A DNA stretch of 64,000 nt from an uncultured Hyphomicrobiaceae bacterium (lineage in GTDB: Bacteria > Pseudomonadota > Alphaproteobacteria > Rhizobiales > CAMYJA01), in NCBI GenBank assembly GCA_947258705.1, contig CAMYJA010000009.1, forward strand, positions 57,936-121,935, written 5' to 3'. Position numbers and translations under genes: made by a program. Position 1 is the stretch's first letter. Every line of letters begins with the position of its first letter. The notes beneath the pieces were generated by a model, which was not told where the DNA came from, ran no database searches, and saw only the letters and a program-made list of their open reading frames with translations. Shown one piece after another: positions 35,304-45,611 of the stretch.

Positions 35304-36091
35304 GGCGGCGCCGATCGCGGAGACCCGGCCGCGTTTGACTGCCCGGAATTTCCCGGAGATTGGGTAACTGCCGGCGGCGCGTCCAGAACGACCGTGCCGC
35401 CAATGGGGACGCCTTGCGGTATCGGAGCTATGGTTGTCGCATTGCCCGGATAGCCGCGCCCTGTAAATTGCAGAAGAACCGTTTGCATGGGCAGACCGGC
35501 GACGCCGCCCGTATTGACCACGAGATTGCGCCAGCCCTGACTTTCACCGGAGGCAATTCTGATCGGCAGCTTCACCCGCCTGATGGTCGAGACGGCGCGG
35601 TAGCCATATTGGCCGCTGCGGAAGACGGTCAATGTGCAACCTGTTTTCGCACACCATTTTTCGCCGGTCAGATAGACGAGCGCCTCGGCCTGGCCGTCGC
35701 CATTAAGGTCGACCCCGACTTTCCTGTAGGGGCTCGGATCGGCCTTCTTGTTGATGCGGTAGCGCTCGACGGCTTTTGCGATGGAGCTGGGGTTCAGCGC
35801 CACCGTCTGAACGGCTCCTTCTCCGGAGCCAAACGATTTGACGAGGCTCACGGGTTTCGGGCCGCTATAACCGTTCCCGTCCGCAGATCCATTTCCCGTG
35901 GATGTGCTGCCGCAGCCGGCGAGAAGTGCCGTCGCGCACAGGACAACAACCGGCGCACGGCCGCGCGCACGACCTGTCGTGGCTGAGCCCGGCGCAGGCA
36001 CCAGGCCCGGGACCCGTGCCTTTTGCGTTTCCGGTCCCGGGACTTTATCCGATCCGGAAACCGGTCCTGCGTAAATGTCGAATCGTTCCAT
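35276..36091 (-). CDS. Putative lipoprotein with a calcium-binding-like DxDxDG repeat, unknown
   Basis: About 271 residues. A lipobox LLAGC lies near residue 60; a start further in, at a GTG (36001), would give a normal 30-residue lipoprotein signal, while the ATG at 36091 leaves a long, Pro/Gly-rich lead. The mature part contains GVDLNGDGQAEALVY (an EF-hand-like or FG-GAP-like loop), two pairs of cysteines (WCAKTGCTLTVF) and beta-rich sequence, ending in a disordered Pro/Ser/Gln tail. The family is not recognised. It overlaps the monooxygenase gene tail-to-tail. Confidence 0.6.
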   Translation of the reverse strand: MERFDIYAGPVSGSDKVPGPETQKARVPGLVPAPGSATTGRARGRAPVVVLCATALLAGCGSTSTGNGSADGNGYSGPKPVSLVKSFGSGEGAVQTVALNPSSIAKAVERYRINKKADPSPYRKVGVDLNGDGQAEALVYLTGEKWCAKTGCTLTVFRSGQYGYRAVSTIRRVKLPIRIASGESQGWRNLVVNTGGVAGLPMQTVLLQFTGRGYPGNATTIAPIPQGVPIGGTVVLDAPPAVTQSPGNSGQSNAAGSPRSAPPQPPLSLNP

Positions 36092-36326
36092 GGTGGGCAA
36101 TACTCTAACAGAAAACTTGTCGCCAATGGGACGAAAGAGCTCTCTAGTAGCGACTGGCGCGTTTTTGCGGTCAATTCAGGCCGATTGCCACGTCTGGTGG
36201 CAACACGGCAGTATTCAACATCGTTAAATTTTACGGAATTAAACCAATTTTTCATATGCGCCAGCTAAACTGACGCTCTATTTATTAATTTATTTAACAT
36301 GGCAACGAAAATTTCCAGGACCCGAA

Positions 36327-36926
36327 ATGAGACCAGTCGATAATGGGGGCTCAAAACTACCGGATCATGTCCGGGCACGCATTCTGGGTGAACAGGGCGT
36401 CGCACAGTCAACGGATGCCGCCGGTACAGTAGCGCAGGCTATGCATCCAACAGCTGCGTCAGCAGAAAAACCAATACCCGACCGGACGCAAACGAAAAGC
36501 CCGCCAACTGCGGACCTTTCCGTTCTGCATGCCGCTCTTGGTTTGCTGAGCGAAGAGCATATGCAGCTCGTTCTGACAGGGCTGCCCGCTCATCAGCTCG
36601 CCAGCGCTCTGGAGCAGGTGTTGAGGCCGGACGCGATCGAACCCGCTGAGCCGTCTTCCACCGGGACCGAGGCCGATGGCGCGCGTGAAAGAGGCGCCGA
36701 GCGCACCAAGACGCTGCGCGCGGCAAAAATAATTTATAACGACAATATGAGCGTGACGGATTGCGAAATTCGCAATATGTCCGATACGGGTTGCTGCATC
36801 TCTGTTGAATCGGTTTTTGGTATCCCTAACTTGTTCACGCTGAATATCCTCAATGGTAAAAGCAGACGTGAATGCGAAGTTGTCTGGCGCAAGCAAAAGA
36901 CGCTCGGTCTTAAATTTCTGGACTGA
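36327..36926 (+). CDS. PilZ-domain protein with a long N-terminal region
   Basis: 199 residues. Residues 1-115 are polar, disordered-looking, with an Ala/Glu-rich stretch. The PilZ domain is at about 125-199: RAAKIIYNDN, then DCEIRNMSDTGCCISVES with the NxSxxG motif. The RxxxR motif is shortened (KTLRAAK), so nucleotide binding is uncertain. AGGAC lies six bases before the ATG. It stands alone between the lipoprotein gene and a small membrane-protein gene on the other strand. Confidence 0.78.
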   Translation: MRPVDNGGSKLPDHVRARILGEQGVAQSTDAAGTVAQAMHPTAASAEKPIPDRTQTKSPPTADLSVLHAALGLLSEEHMQLVLTGLPAHQLASALEQVLRPDAIEPAEPSSTGTEADGARERGAERTKTLRAAKIIYNDNMSVTDCEIRNMSDTGCCISVESVFGIPNLFTLNILNGKSRRECEVVWRKQKTLGLKFLD

Positions 36927-36968
36927 TGCTCCCTCCCCGACCGGAACCGGTCATCGGGCATACGTACA

Positions 36969-37499
36969 CTATCCGAAATAGCGCCAGTTATTGTTCAGCG
37001 CATCGACAATATTTTGCGGCGGTGCCGCGAAGGGCTCGAGATTGACGCGAACGACATTATCGCGCCCCATCGACCAGGGCAGCTTCATCAACAGACGATA
37101 ATATGGAAGTGCGCGCCAATCCGCCACGAGCGCCTTTGGCAGGGGACGGGCAAGCTTGATATTCAGCTCATTGACCTCGATCGTCCGCACGAAATATACG
37201 CTCAGGGTGATATTGGTGATTGCGCGCCACGGTATTATGCCGAGCCCTTCAATGAAGATGCCGTGTTCACCGGCGCCAAGCCGGACCTTGCCGCTTTCGA
37301 TCAGAGGAAAGAAGTAATAGCCGGTAGCGCCGAAAAACAGCACCGGGACCAGCAGGAGTTCGCTATTGCTAAATATCCAGACCGCGATGAATGCCGCGCA
37401 CAGGGCCAGCGAGACATAGACGCGGAACTCGCCTTTACCCTTGGCATAGCCTATCCGGTAACCGCTCATTGACTGGGGGACCGATTGCGCTGAGGTCAT
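36969..37499 (-). CDS. Two-helix membrane protein, unknown (STM3941-like)
   Basis: 176 residues. Two adjacent hydrophobic helices (about 28-65) are followed by a mostly beta soluble domain containing GIFIEGLGIIPWRAITNITL and ending NIVDALNNNWRYFG. The layout (two helices, then a PH-like domain) resembles STM3941/DUF304-type membrane proteins, but the match is only general. It begins about 95 bases downstream of tRNA-Leu on the same strand. Confidence 0.65.
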   Translation of the reverse strand: MTSAQSVPQSMSGYRIGYAKGKGEFRVYVSLALCAAFIAVWIFSNSELLLVPVLFFGATGYYFFPLIESGKVRLGAGEHGIFIEGLGIIPWRAITNITLSVYFVRTIEVNELNIKLARPLPKALVADWRALPYYRLLMKLPWSMGRDNVVRVNLEPFAAPPQNIVDALNNNWRYFG

Positions 37500-37592
37500 G
37501 GTGTCAAATATCTCTAATCCGTTTGATGGTCGCCATCCACCGGAGCGAGGCGTTGCCGGTCAACCGCCGACGTGTCAGTCGCGTCCATCGGC

Positions 37593-37679
37593 TGGTGCGG
37601 ACGGCGGGACTCGAACCCGCATGGGCTTTCGCCCGAGGGATTTTAAGTCCCTTGTGTATACCAATTCCACCACGTCCGC
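37593..37679 (-). tRNA. tRNA-Leu (anticodon TAA), CCA encoded
   Basis: On the minus strand: acceptor GCGGACG pairs with CGTCCGC, the D-arm is GTGGAATTGGTATACAC, the anticodon stem GGGA/TCCC carries loop CTTAAAA (anticodon TAA), a long class II variable arm TCGGGCGAAAGCCCA follows, and the T-arm is GCGGG-TTCGAGT-CCCGC. Discriminator A and encoded CCA (37595-37593) follow. Length 87. Confidence 0.95.
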
Positions 37680-37918
37680 ATGAAGGTTCAATTCGCCTAG
37701 CCGATCATGTTGGGCTTGGCAAGTTTGAGACCCGAATTTTCTCATGACGGGTACCGGTTTTTTGTGGCCCATCTTCGTCCCCGGACCCCACCACACGCCG
37801 CCTCACGACGCCTCACAGAGCCTCACGACTGCTCACGGAAAAACGATTGGTTATTGAAGTCTGCGCTTCCTAGATTCTCTTTAGGCAGTTCATGCAATGA
37901 AGCCAATGGAGGTGAGGC

Positions 37919-38275
37919 ATGACATTATCGAATGTGAAACCGTCCGGCATGGTTCAGGCTCATCGGGCGACATATAATTTCAAATGGCTGATGGCCGGAA
38001 TAATGCTGGCCGTGACGGCCGTGCTGACCGTGCCGGACAGCGCCGCAGCACGGCTCGCCGGCGACTATGAAGATTCACACCAGTTCATCGACAGCGATTT
38101 TGGCGACGGCACGGGGCCAACTTCGCTCCGTTACCATCGCGGCAGAAATTCCGGGCATGGACCGGGCCGGGCATGGGAGAATGCTTTTTGCGGAAACGTC
38201 AATGCCGAGCCCGGGAAGATGCCCGATTTTCGGGATTGCATCGAGCAATATAGCGATGCGTTGCGCTTCCATTAA
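37919..38275 (+). CDS. Small secreted protein, unknown
   Basis: 118 residues; GGAGGTGAGGC ends directly before the ATG. An N-terminal lead of about 22 residues precedes a hydrophobic segment (KWLMAGIMLAVTAVLTV), with a likely signal cleavage near DSAAA. The mature part is polar, rich in Gly, His and Asp (HQFIDSDFGDGTG), with two cysteines (FCGNVN, FRDCIEQY). I do not recognise the family. First of four small envelope-related genes on this strand. Confidence 0.65.
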   Translation: MTLSNVKPSGMVQAHRATYNFKWLMAGIMLAVTAVLTVPDSAAARLAGDYEDSHQFIDSDFGDGTGPTSLRYHRGRNSGHGPGRAWENAFCGNVNAEPGKMPDFRDCIEQYSDALRFH

Positions 38276-38431
38276 CCATTGCGTGGTCATATGAACAACC
38301 ATATCAATAATGCAACACCCGCTCCCCGATTGTGTGCAGATGGCTTGGAACAGGCGGTTATTCGGCAATTATCTGTTATAGTGAAATCAAATCAGCAACA
38401 TGGGTTGCGCCCTTATTTGAAGGACCGGACA

Positions 38432-38779
38432 ATGGCAGAAATTATTTCATCGAACGCCTTTTTCAGAGGCGCCAGCATCTTCGTTCTGGCCGTTTTTGCG
38501 GCGCTATCGGGCATGACGCCGGCGACGGCGCGGGATGACGGATATGAAATGATTACGGTACAAAGTCAGGAGGATTTCAGGACGGTCACAGTTCCGGTGC
38601 GTGCCGGCCGCAATGGCTATGAGGTCCGCATCCCGGGCGGGACTTGGCTCGAATGTGAATATAGCTGCGCCTATACGGTGCAGAATGAATATCTCGATGA
38701 ATTCACCTGCGGCACCGTTTTCGGCGAGGGTGGCTGTTCGCCGGGTCTGGTGGGGGATCTTCTGGGCCGTTTCAGGTAG
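38432..38779 (+). CDS. Small secreted Cys protein, unknown
   Basis: 115 residues from the ATG at 38432 (MAEIISSNAFFRGASIFVLA), with GAAGGACCGG upstream. A signal peptide ends near ATARD. The mature part contains a beta-hairpin region (VPVRAGRNGYEVRIPGGTW) and four cysteines (ECEYSCAY, FTCGTVF, GGCSPG), suggesting two disulfides in the periplasm. Family not recognised. An earlier in-frame ATG (38279) lacks a ribosome site. Confidence 0.65.
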   Translation: MAEIISSNAFFRGASIFVLAVFAALSGMTPATARDDGYEMITVQSQEDFRTVTVPVRAGRNGYEVRIPGGTWLECEYSCAYTVQNEYLDEFTCGTVFGEGGCSPGLVGDLLGRFR

Positions 38780-38862
38780 ATTAAGCGCCTTAAGTTGCAC
38801 AATTCGACAATAAGCGTTAAATATTTCCACCATACATAAAGTAATAAATGATGGGTGGGCTG

Positions 38863-39264
38863 ATGTTAATGCTGCGTGGATTGTTCCTGGCAATTACTCT
38901 TGTTCTATTGTCGGGCTGTGCGACGATTACCAAAGGAACAAGCCAGGTCATTTCACTCGATACACCTGGCGCCCCAGGCGCGGAATGTGTTCTTACCTCC
39001 TCCTCAATAGGGACTAAGAAAGTCACCACCCCGGCAAATCTCAGCCTGCCGAAAGGATCCGACAATATTACCGTGCGATGCGAGAAAAGATGCTTTCAGC
39101 CGGGTATAGGTGTCATTTCATCCAATGTCGAAGGTATGACGGCCGGTAATGTCATCCTCGGAGGTGTCATTGGGTTGGGTGTCGATGCCGCAACCGGCGC
39201 CATGAACAAATACAATACCAACAATCAGGTCCTAATGACGCGTGTGCCGGGCTGCCGCGCATAA
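38863..39264 (+). CDS. Small lipoprotein, unknown
   Basis: About 133 residues. A lipobox LLSGC follows a short hydrophobic helix (LMLMLRGLFLAITLVLL), so it is a lipoprotein. The mature part begins ATITKGTSQVISLDTPGAPGA, a recurrent proteobacterial pattern sometimes misannotated as translation initiation factor, with cysteine pairs (AECVL; RCEKRCF) and a Gly/Val-rich C-terminal segment (GNVILGGVIGLGVDAATGA) that may insert in the membrane. Start chosen at 38863, behind GGGTGGG; ATG codons at 38848 and 38869 are alternatives. Confidence 0.72.
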   Translation: MLMLRGLFLAITLVLLSGCATITKGTSQVISLDTPGAPGAECVLTSSSIGTKKVTTPANLSLPKGSDNITVRCEKRCFQPGIGVISSNVEGMTAGNVILGGVIGLGVDAATGAMNKYNTNNQVLMTRVPGCRA

Positions 39265-39466
39265 AGCGCGCCCGCCGGGCGATATGGCGTCATTGGCATG
39301 GAGGATGCGGCGTTTTCGACAAAACTCTGACGGCTGACATTCGAGTTGTATAGCCTGTCCAATTCCTCCCTTTTGCCCTTGCCAGGCGGTTTGGCGCACC
39401 CCAGATATTGTCTTCAGGCATGCACATTGCCGGAGAACATTGCCGGAGAAATGAAAGGACGATACC

Positions 39467-39856
39467 ATGACCACCTCACTCTGGATCGCAAAACTGGCGG
39501 GCCCCATTCTTTTGGTCGCCAGTTTCGGCATGCTCGTCAACCGCAAGGCCTATATCGCGATGGCCAGGGAGTTCGTGGCAAGCCCGGCGCTCATCTATCT
39601 CGCCGGCATTCTCGTATTGACGGCCGGACTGGCCATCACAATCAGCCATAATGTCTGGGTCATGGGCTGGCCCGTTATCGTCACGATCTTTGGCTGGCTG
39701 GCCGTAGTCGGCGGTTTTTTCAGAATGGCATTTCCCGATGTGGCCGCGCGCCTGGGTACCTCCATGATCGAGAAGCATAGCGGTCTTCTGCCTGTGTCAA
39801 CGCTGGTTGTCGCTCTGTTGGGCGCAGTTTTGACCTGGTATGGTTATATGGTCTAG
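39467..39856 (+). CDS. Four-helix inner-membrane protein, unknown
   Basis: 129 residues, about four hydrophobic helices (approximate residues 5-24, 40-60, 66-88, 105-128) with short polar loops. No motif beyond FREFVASPAL-like charged residues in the first loop is recognised. GAAAGGACG lies about eight bases before the ATG. It is 90 bases upstream of thiC on the same strand; a functional link is not evident. Confidence 0.7.
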   Translation: MTTSLWIAKLAGPILLVASFGMLVNRKAYIAMAREFVASPALIYLAGILVLTAGLAITISHNVWVMGWPVIVTIFGWLAVVGGFFRMAFPDVAARLGTSMIEKHSGLLPVSTLVVALLGAVLTWYGYMV

Positions 39857-39907
39857 ATTACTGGACAACTGCCCCCCGGCAATCATCACAGCAAATCAAC
39901 AATATGA

Positions 39908-41818
<1,911 letters not shown>

Positions 41819-41955
41819 GCTCTCCGCTTGCGGTTGACCGCCCGATTTACCCTGCCGTCATTTTTTCATAACACCACTGGAGCCGACACATTCCTGGCTT
41901 ATAATGATCTTGTGGTTGAGATTACTTCCGATTTGTCTTTTCAGGAGGAAGGATC

Positions 41956-42474
41956 ATGAGAAAAATTGCAGTTATTGGACTTGCCACGGCGCTGATCGCG
42001 ACACTTGCCGCCAGCGGCGCGGTTTTATCCAGCGGCGGCGACAGCCGAAGCGACGGTGCAACCGTTCAATCGGATGTCAAAATCGCCGAGCGCGACTTGA
42101 ATAACATCAGCGATGCGCTCATGCGTCGCGGTTATTACGATATCGAGATCGTTGAAGCCATGCCGCCCTATTTCGAGGTCGAGGCGTGCCGGAACGACCG
42201 CCTGTTCGCAATGACCGTCGATAAACAGGGCAATATCAAACAGTCCGAAGATGTTGCGCGCTGTACGGACTCCGGCATCGCAGGCGCTCCCGGACCGCGG
42301 CAAGAGGACGGGCGTGACAATGTCATTGTCGACGCTCCCGGCGCCAAGGTTTCTACCGGAGACAAGGGCACCCATGTCAAGACACCCTTTGCCGACGTGA
42401 AAGTCGACAAGGACGGCGGCGTGCATATCCGCGCGCCCTTCGTCGATCTGAAAGTGCCCAGGAAAGCCCCTTGA
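41956..42474 (+). CDS. Secreted PepSY-like protein with a C-terminal beta repeat
   Basis: 172 residues with a signal peptide (MRKIAVIGLATALIATLAAS). Residues about 40-95 resemble a PepSY-type domain: DALMRRGYYDIEIVEAMPPY, then FEVEACRNDRLFAMTVDKQGNI. The C-terminal third carries two similar blocks, GTHVKTPFADVKVDKD and GVHIRAPFVDLKV, both with a PF-x-D-x-KV core, suggesting a short beta repeat. AGGAGGAAGG precedes the ATG. It is convergent with the large Clp_N/coiled-coil gene, 12 bases apart. PepSY assignment is tentative. Confidence 0.65.
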   Translation: MRKIAVIGLATALIATLAASGAVLSSGGDSRSDGATVQSDVKIAERDLNNISDALMRRGYYDIEIVEAMPPYFEVEACRNDRLFAMTVDKQGNIKQSEDVARCTDSGIAGAPGPRQEDGRDNVIVDAPGAKVSTGDKGTHVKTPFADVKVDKDGGVHIRAPFVDLKVPRKAP

Positions 42475-42486
42475 TGCCGAGAGGCC

Positions 42487-44487
42487 TTATTCCCGCCAAT
42501 CCGTCCAGCGCGGATCATCATCGCGGAAGAGGCCCTTTACGTCGTTCCAGAAGCGGCGGCCCCAGCCCGGTGGCTCGGAGGGATGGGGTTCGCTTTTACG
42601 CGCGCCCGCGCCCACCCTTGCACGATAGGCATTTTTTATCTGACTGCCGCGATGGGCCAGCCGCTCGCGCAGGCTCTCTATCCTGTGGTTGCCTCTCCAG
42701 CCGGTCCTACTGCCTGAGCGGGCGCTTCGGCGCCGGCGGACCTGGTTGCCGGAATAAGCGCCGGCGGCATCGTTCTCATAAAACATCTGCGCCGGATGCT
42801 CTTGCTCGCCCGAGCCCGCGGCGTCTTCATCCCCTCTTGTCGCAAAACGCCGGGCCACCCTTTGGGTGTTGTCTTCCGCTTCAATGACGAGGCGCTTTTT
42901 ACCTGCTTCACCGGGCTGAGGCGCACCGGCCGTGAAGAAGGATTTTTTAGCGGTAGCGGGAGCGTTTTGGGATGGAGACCGTTTCGGCGTGGTCCCGGCC
43001 CGTGCAGGACGGTCCTTCACGCCCGATGCCCGGTGCTTGAATGCATGGACCGCCTTGAGGTTTTGCCCGGCCGTCTTCTCAAGACCGCCAATATGCGATG
43101 AAATGTCGTCGAGCTTGTTTCCGATCACACTCATGTCGCCGATGTGATCCAGGCGGACGCGATTGATTTCCTGTCCCTGCTGGTCGATTGTCTTGGCGAG
43201 TTTTTCCAGAAATTCGCGGATTGAGTTCAACTCGCCCTGGGTGTCATCATGCTCATGTTTGAGGCGCGTCTCGAGCCTATGCAGCATCGTGCCCTGCTCG
43301 TCTACGCCCTTGCCGAGCGTCGAATGAAAACCAAGAATCTCGTTCTGGCGCGTATCGAATGCCGATTCCATGCTGACTAGACGCGCTTCCATGCTGTTTG
43401 CGAGCTTGTCATCATTTCTTCCCGCGCCCTTGGTCTCGACGAGATCCGCCAGTGCCCGGATTTCGTCCCTCAAACCGCTTTGCGGATCCGAGACGAGCGT
43501 TCCGACGTCATCCTTGAGCGTATCGAGCCGTTGTTCCAGATTGCGGCTGACGTCTGTAAATTCGCTATCGCGCTTTTCGACCGCATCGCGCAGCGCGATG
43601 AGATCGGCATGGAGCGCGCTCGACTGTTCATTGCCGCCTTGATCGCCGATCTTCGCGACCATCTCACGGAGTTCTTTCATTTCCGCATTGCTGCGTTCGA
43701 TGTGGGCGCCGATCCGGTTTTCGAACGCGCTCATGATCTCTTCCACACCGGCATCTGACGGTGTCTGCATGCCCGCGCGCTGCCGGACCGCTTGTTCAAT
43801 GGCTTCAAGACCCTGTTGAAGCAATTCATCGGAGCCGGCCGTGGCTCCCAGATTCATCGCAGACAAGCGTTGCGCGCGTTCGGGACGGGCGGACGTCCTG
43901 CGGGTGCTCCGTCTGCCGCGGCTATCGTCAAAACCGCCGAGGGTCTGCTCCTGATTGGACACAAGCCCCTCGTTTAAAAGCTGAACGGCCGGGACTGTTT
44001 CATCGAATGAACTGATTGCCTCGACCAGTTCCCATACGGATATTTCGGCTTCACCCTGCCTGCTCGCATTTGCGGCCGCCAGATGCAGAACCGTATTGAA
44101 GTCGTTGGAGGCATAGAGCTGCCGCTTTGGATCATGTTTTCCAACAGGTATGTCGCTGGCAATGACGGCAGCACTTTCGCGTCTTATATGGTCGACGTCA
44201 TAGCCCATTTGTTCGAGAACCTCAGCGGCTTCGGGAACACGCGCAAGGGCATGAACGAGATGCTCCAGCATAACCTCCGGCGCGCCATGAACGCGGGCCA
44301 CGGCATGGGCGTGGTCGCAGCAGGCGTCGACAATACTGTCCTCGACAAGCGCTGCGTGCTGCAATGAGCTGTCCTGGTCTTCGCGCTTGGACCTGAGATC
44401 GGTCACGGGTTTCGACCGGTCCCGGCCCGGGCGCTTTCCGGTATATCCAGAACTTCCCGATGACGTGTAACGACGACTGCTGCTCAT
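42487..44487 (-). CDS. Large protein: Clp N-terminal domain fused to a long coiled coil
   Basis: 666 residues, no membrane segment. After a Ser/Arg-rich start, residues about 46-173 look like the double-repeat N-domain of ClpA/ClpC: EVMLEHLVHALARVPEAAEV (repeat 1) and FNTVLHLAAANASRQGEAEI followed by SVWELVEAIS (repeat 2). No AAA+ Walker motifs follow. Instead a long, heptad-like region (about 215-500) with ELREMVAKIGD, LEQRLDTLKDDV and MLHRLETRLKHEHDD predicts coiled coil, and the last 150 residues are basic and disordered, ending in a Trp-rich tip. The ribosome site is GGAGAATATC before ATG. Neighbours are a PepSY-like gene (convergent) and the phytoene-synthase-like gene. It may bind Clp adaptors or substrates without an ATPase; function unknown. 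Confidence 0.7.
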   Translation of the reverse strand: MSSSRRYTSSGSSGYTGKRPGRDRSKPVTDLRSKREDQDSSLQHAALVEDSIVDACCDHAHAVARVHGAPEVMLEHLVHALARVPEAAEVLEQMGYDVDHIRRESAAVIASDIPVGKHDPKRQLYASNDFNTVLHLAAANASRQGEAEISVWELVEAISSFDETVPAVQLLNEGLVSNQEQTLGGFDDSRGRRSTRRTSARPERAQRLSAMNLGATAGSDELLQQGLEAIEQAVRQRAGMQTPSDAGVEEIMSAFENRIGAHIERSNAEMKELREMVAKIGDQGGNEQSSALHADLIALRDAVEKRDSEFTDVSRNLEQRLDTLKDDVGTLVSDPQSGLRDEIRALADLVETKGAGRNDDKLANSMEARLVSMESAFDTRQNEILGFHSTLGKGVDEQGTMLHRLETRLKHEHDDTQGELNSIREFLEKLAKTIDQQGQEINRVRLDHIGDMSVIGNKLDDISSHIGGLEKTAGQNLKAVHAFKHRASGVKDRPARAGTTPKRSPSQNAPATAKKSFFTAGAPQPGEAGKKRLVIEAEDNTQRVARRFATRGDEDAAGSGEQEHPAQMFYENDAAGAYSGNQVRRRRSARSGSRTGWRGNHRIESLRERLAHRGSQIKNAYRARVGAGARKSEPHPSEPPGWGRRFWNDVKGLFRDDDPRWTDWRE

Positions 44488-44829
44488 GATATTCTCCGCA
44501 ATCCTGTCTTGAAAAACGAGCTCATCCAGCCCTCATCACGCGGCTGGTCCTGAAACAACACGGGAGGGCATTCATCCGTCACCCGCTATTGTCCAGTTGA
44601 AGGTCCAGGCATAAAAGTCAAAACCTTCGAATCTGAGCCCAAACTACACCAAACATGGTTTCCCAATGGTTACGTTATGTCATTATAACAACAGATTGGG
44701 GGAATTGTGCCCACAACAAGCGATCGTAGCGTTTTTCGGTGCGGACCGGCATCTCAACGCCGATCATGATTAATCCGTGTTAACCATTTTCTGTGAACCA
44801 CGGGTGGCGCGGCACGGTCGGGCGGACGA
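44488..44829. other. Intergenic region between the coiled-coil and phytoene-synthase-like genes
   Basis: About 340 bases between two minus-strand genes; AT-rich at 44600-44720, which may hold the promoter of the large coiled-coil gene. I found no RNA gene, repeat or clear terminator. Confidence 0.3.
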
Positions 44830-45594
44830 TCAATCGATACGCTTTCTCCGATGCGCACGCCATAGGGTCCAAAGACGCCGCAAGCGCCGCTGCGGATTCT
44901 CCGCGGCCTCGGCATTCCGACCGCCGCGGCTGTCGTCGGCGCGTTCTTCGAGGTTGAGCCCGATGAGGCTCACGGGCAGGAATGCGGGGGAAATTCCGGC
45001 TGGCAGATCCTGCAATGCTCCGACGCATATTGTGCGGTGGGTTTCAGCGCAATTTTTCAAAATACCGCTGTCGAGCCGGATGTTTTTCGATGCGCCACAG
45101 GCAATCGCCGCAGAGGCTGCGGCCCGCTTCAGTCCAGCCCCCTGATCGCCGCCAAGAACCAGAACGGAGAGTTCATAAATGGGCGCCGCGCGCTCCTGCC
45201 ACCCCTGCTCCCATTCGGCCAGCTCAAGCGGTTCGCTCATAGTTTCACGGGTGAATTTTTCATGGGCTCCAATCAGATCGTCGATCAGCATGCGGGGGAG
45301 ATGGTGGTCTTTGATCGTCTGCATCAAGCTGTCGGCAACCGGATTGCCCGTACGGACGTTGAGGTCCTCCTCCATCGCCCCGAGAGCGTCACGCCACCAT
45401 TGAAAACGTATGTCGGCCAGAGCCGGTTCGCTGGCGGAATGCGCTGCATGGCTGAGCTCGCAACCGAACGCGGCCAGCGCCATGAGGGCCGGCTTTTTTT
45501 CGCGCGGGGAGAGAAGGATCGATAGATAGCGGTCGAAATCGCGCCGGCGCACGATGGCCGCCAAATGGGATTGAATGTCATGGGGTTCAGGCAC
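44830..45594 (-). CDS. Squalene/phytoene synthase family protein (NDUFAF6-like)
   Basis: 254 residues from a GTG at 45594 (VPEPHDIQSHLAAIVRRRDF). The isoprenoid synthase fold is suggested by DRYLSILLSPREKKPALMAL, the DIRFQWWRDAL block (a degenerate first Asp-rich motif) and GNPVADSLMQTI. The second Asp-rich motif is weak, as in NDUFAF6-like assembly factors rather than true phytoene synthases. It follows the PuuD-like gene by 17 bases and is probably its operon partner; beyond that lies the secDF block with which this gene is often linked in alphaproteobacteria. Confidence 0.78.
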   Translation of the reverse strand: MPEPHDIQSHLAAIVRRRDFDRYLSILLSPREKKPALMALAAFGCELSHAAHSASEPALADIRFQWWRDALGAMEEDLNVRTGNPVADSLMQTIKDHHLPRMLIDDLIGAHEKFTRETMSEPLELAEWEQGWQERAAPIYELSVLVLGGDQGAGLKRAAASAAIACGASKNIRLDSGILKNCAETHRTICVGALQDLPAGISPAFLPVSLIGLNLEERADDSRGGRNAEAAENPQRRLRRLWTLWRAHRRKRID

Positions 45595-45611
45595 GGCCGT
45601 TCCCGATTCAA

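Noticed and set aside
37797..37840. GCCTCAC-type short direct repeats
   Set aside because: Units are 7-11 bases, irregularly spaced and degenerate; too weak to call an element.
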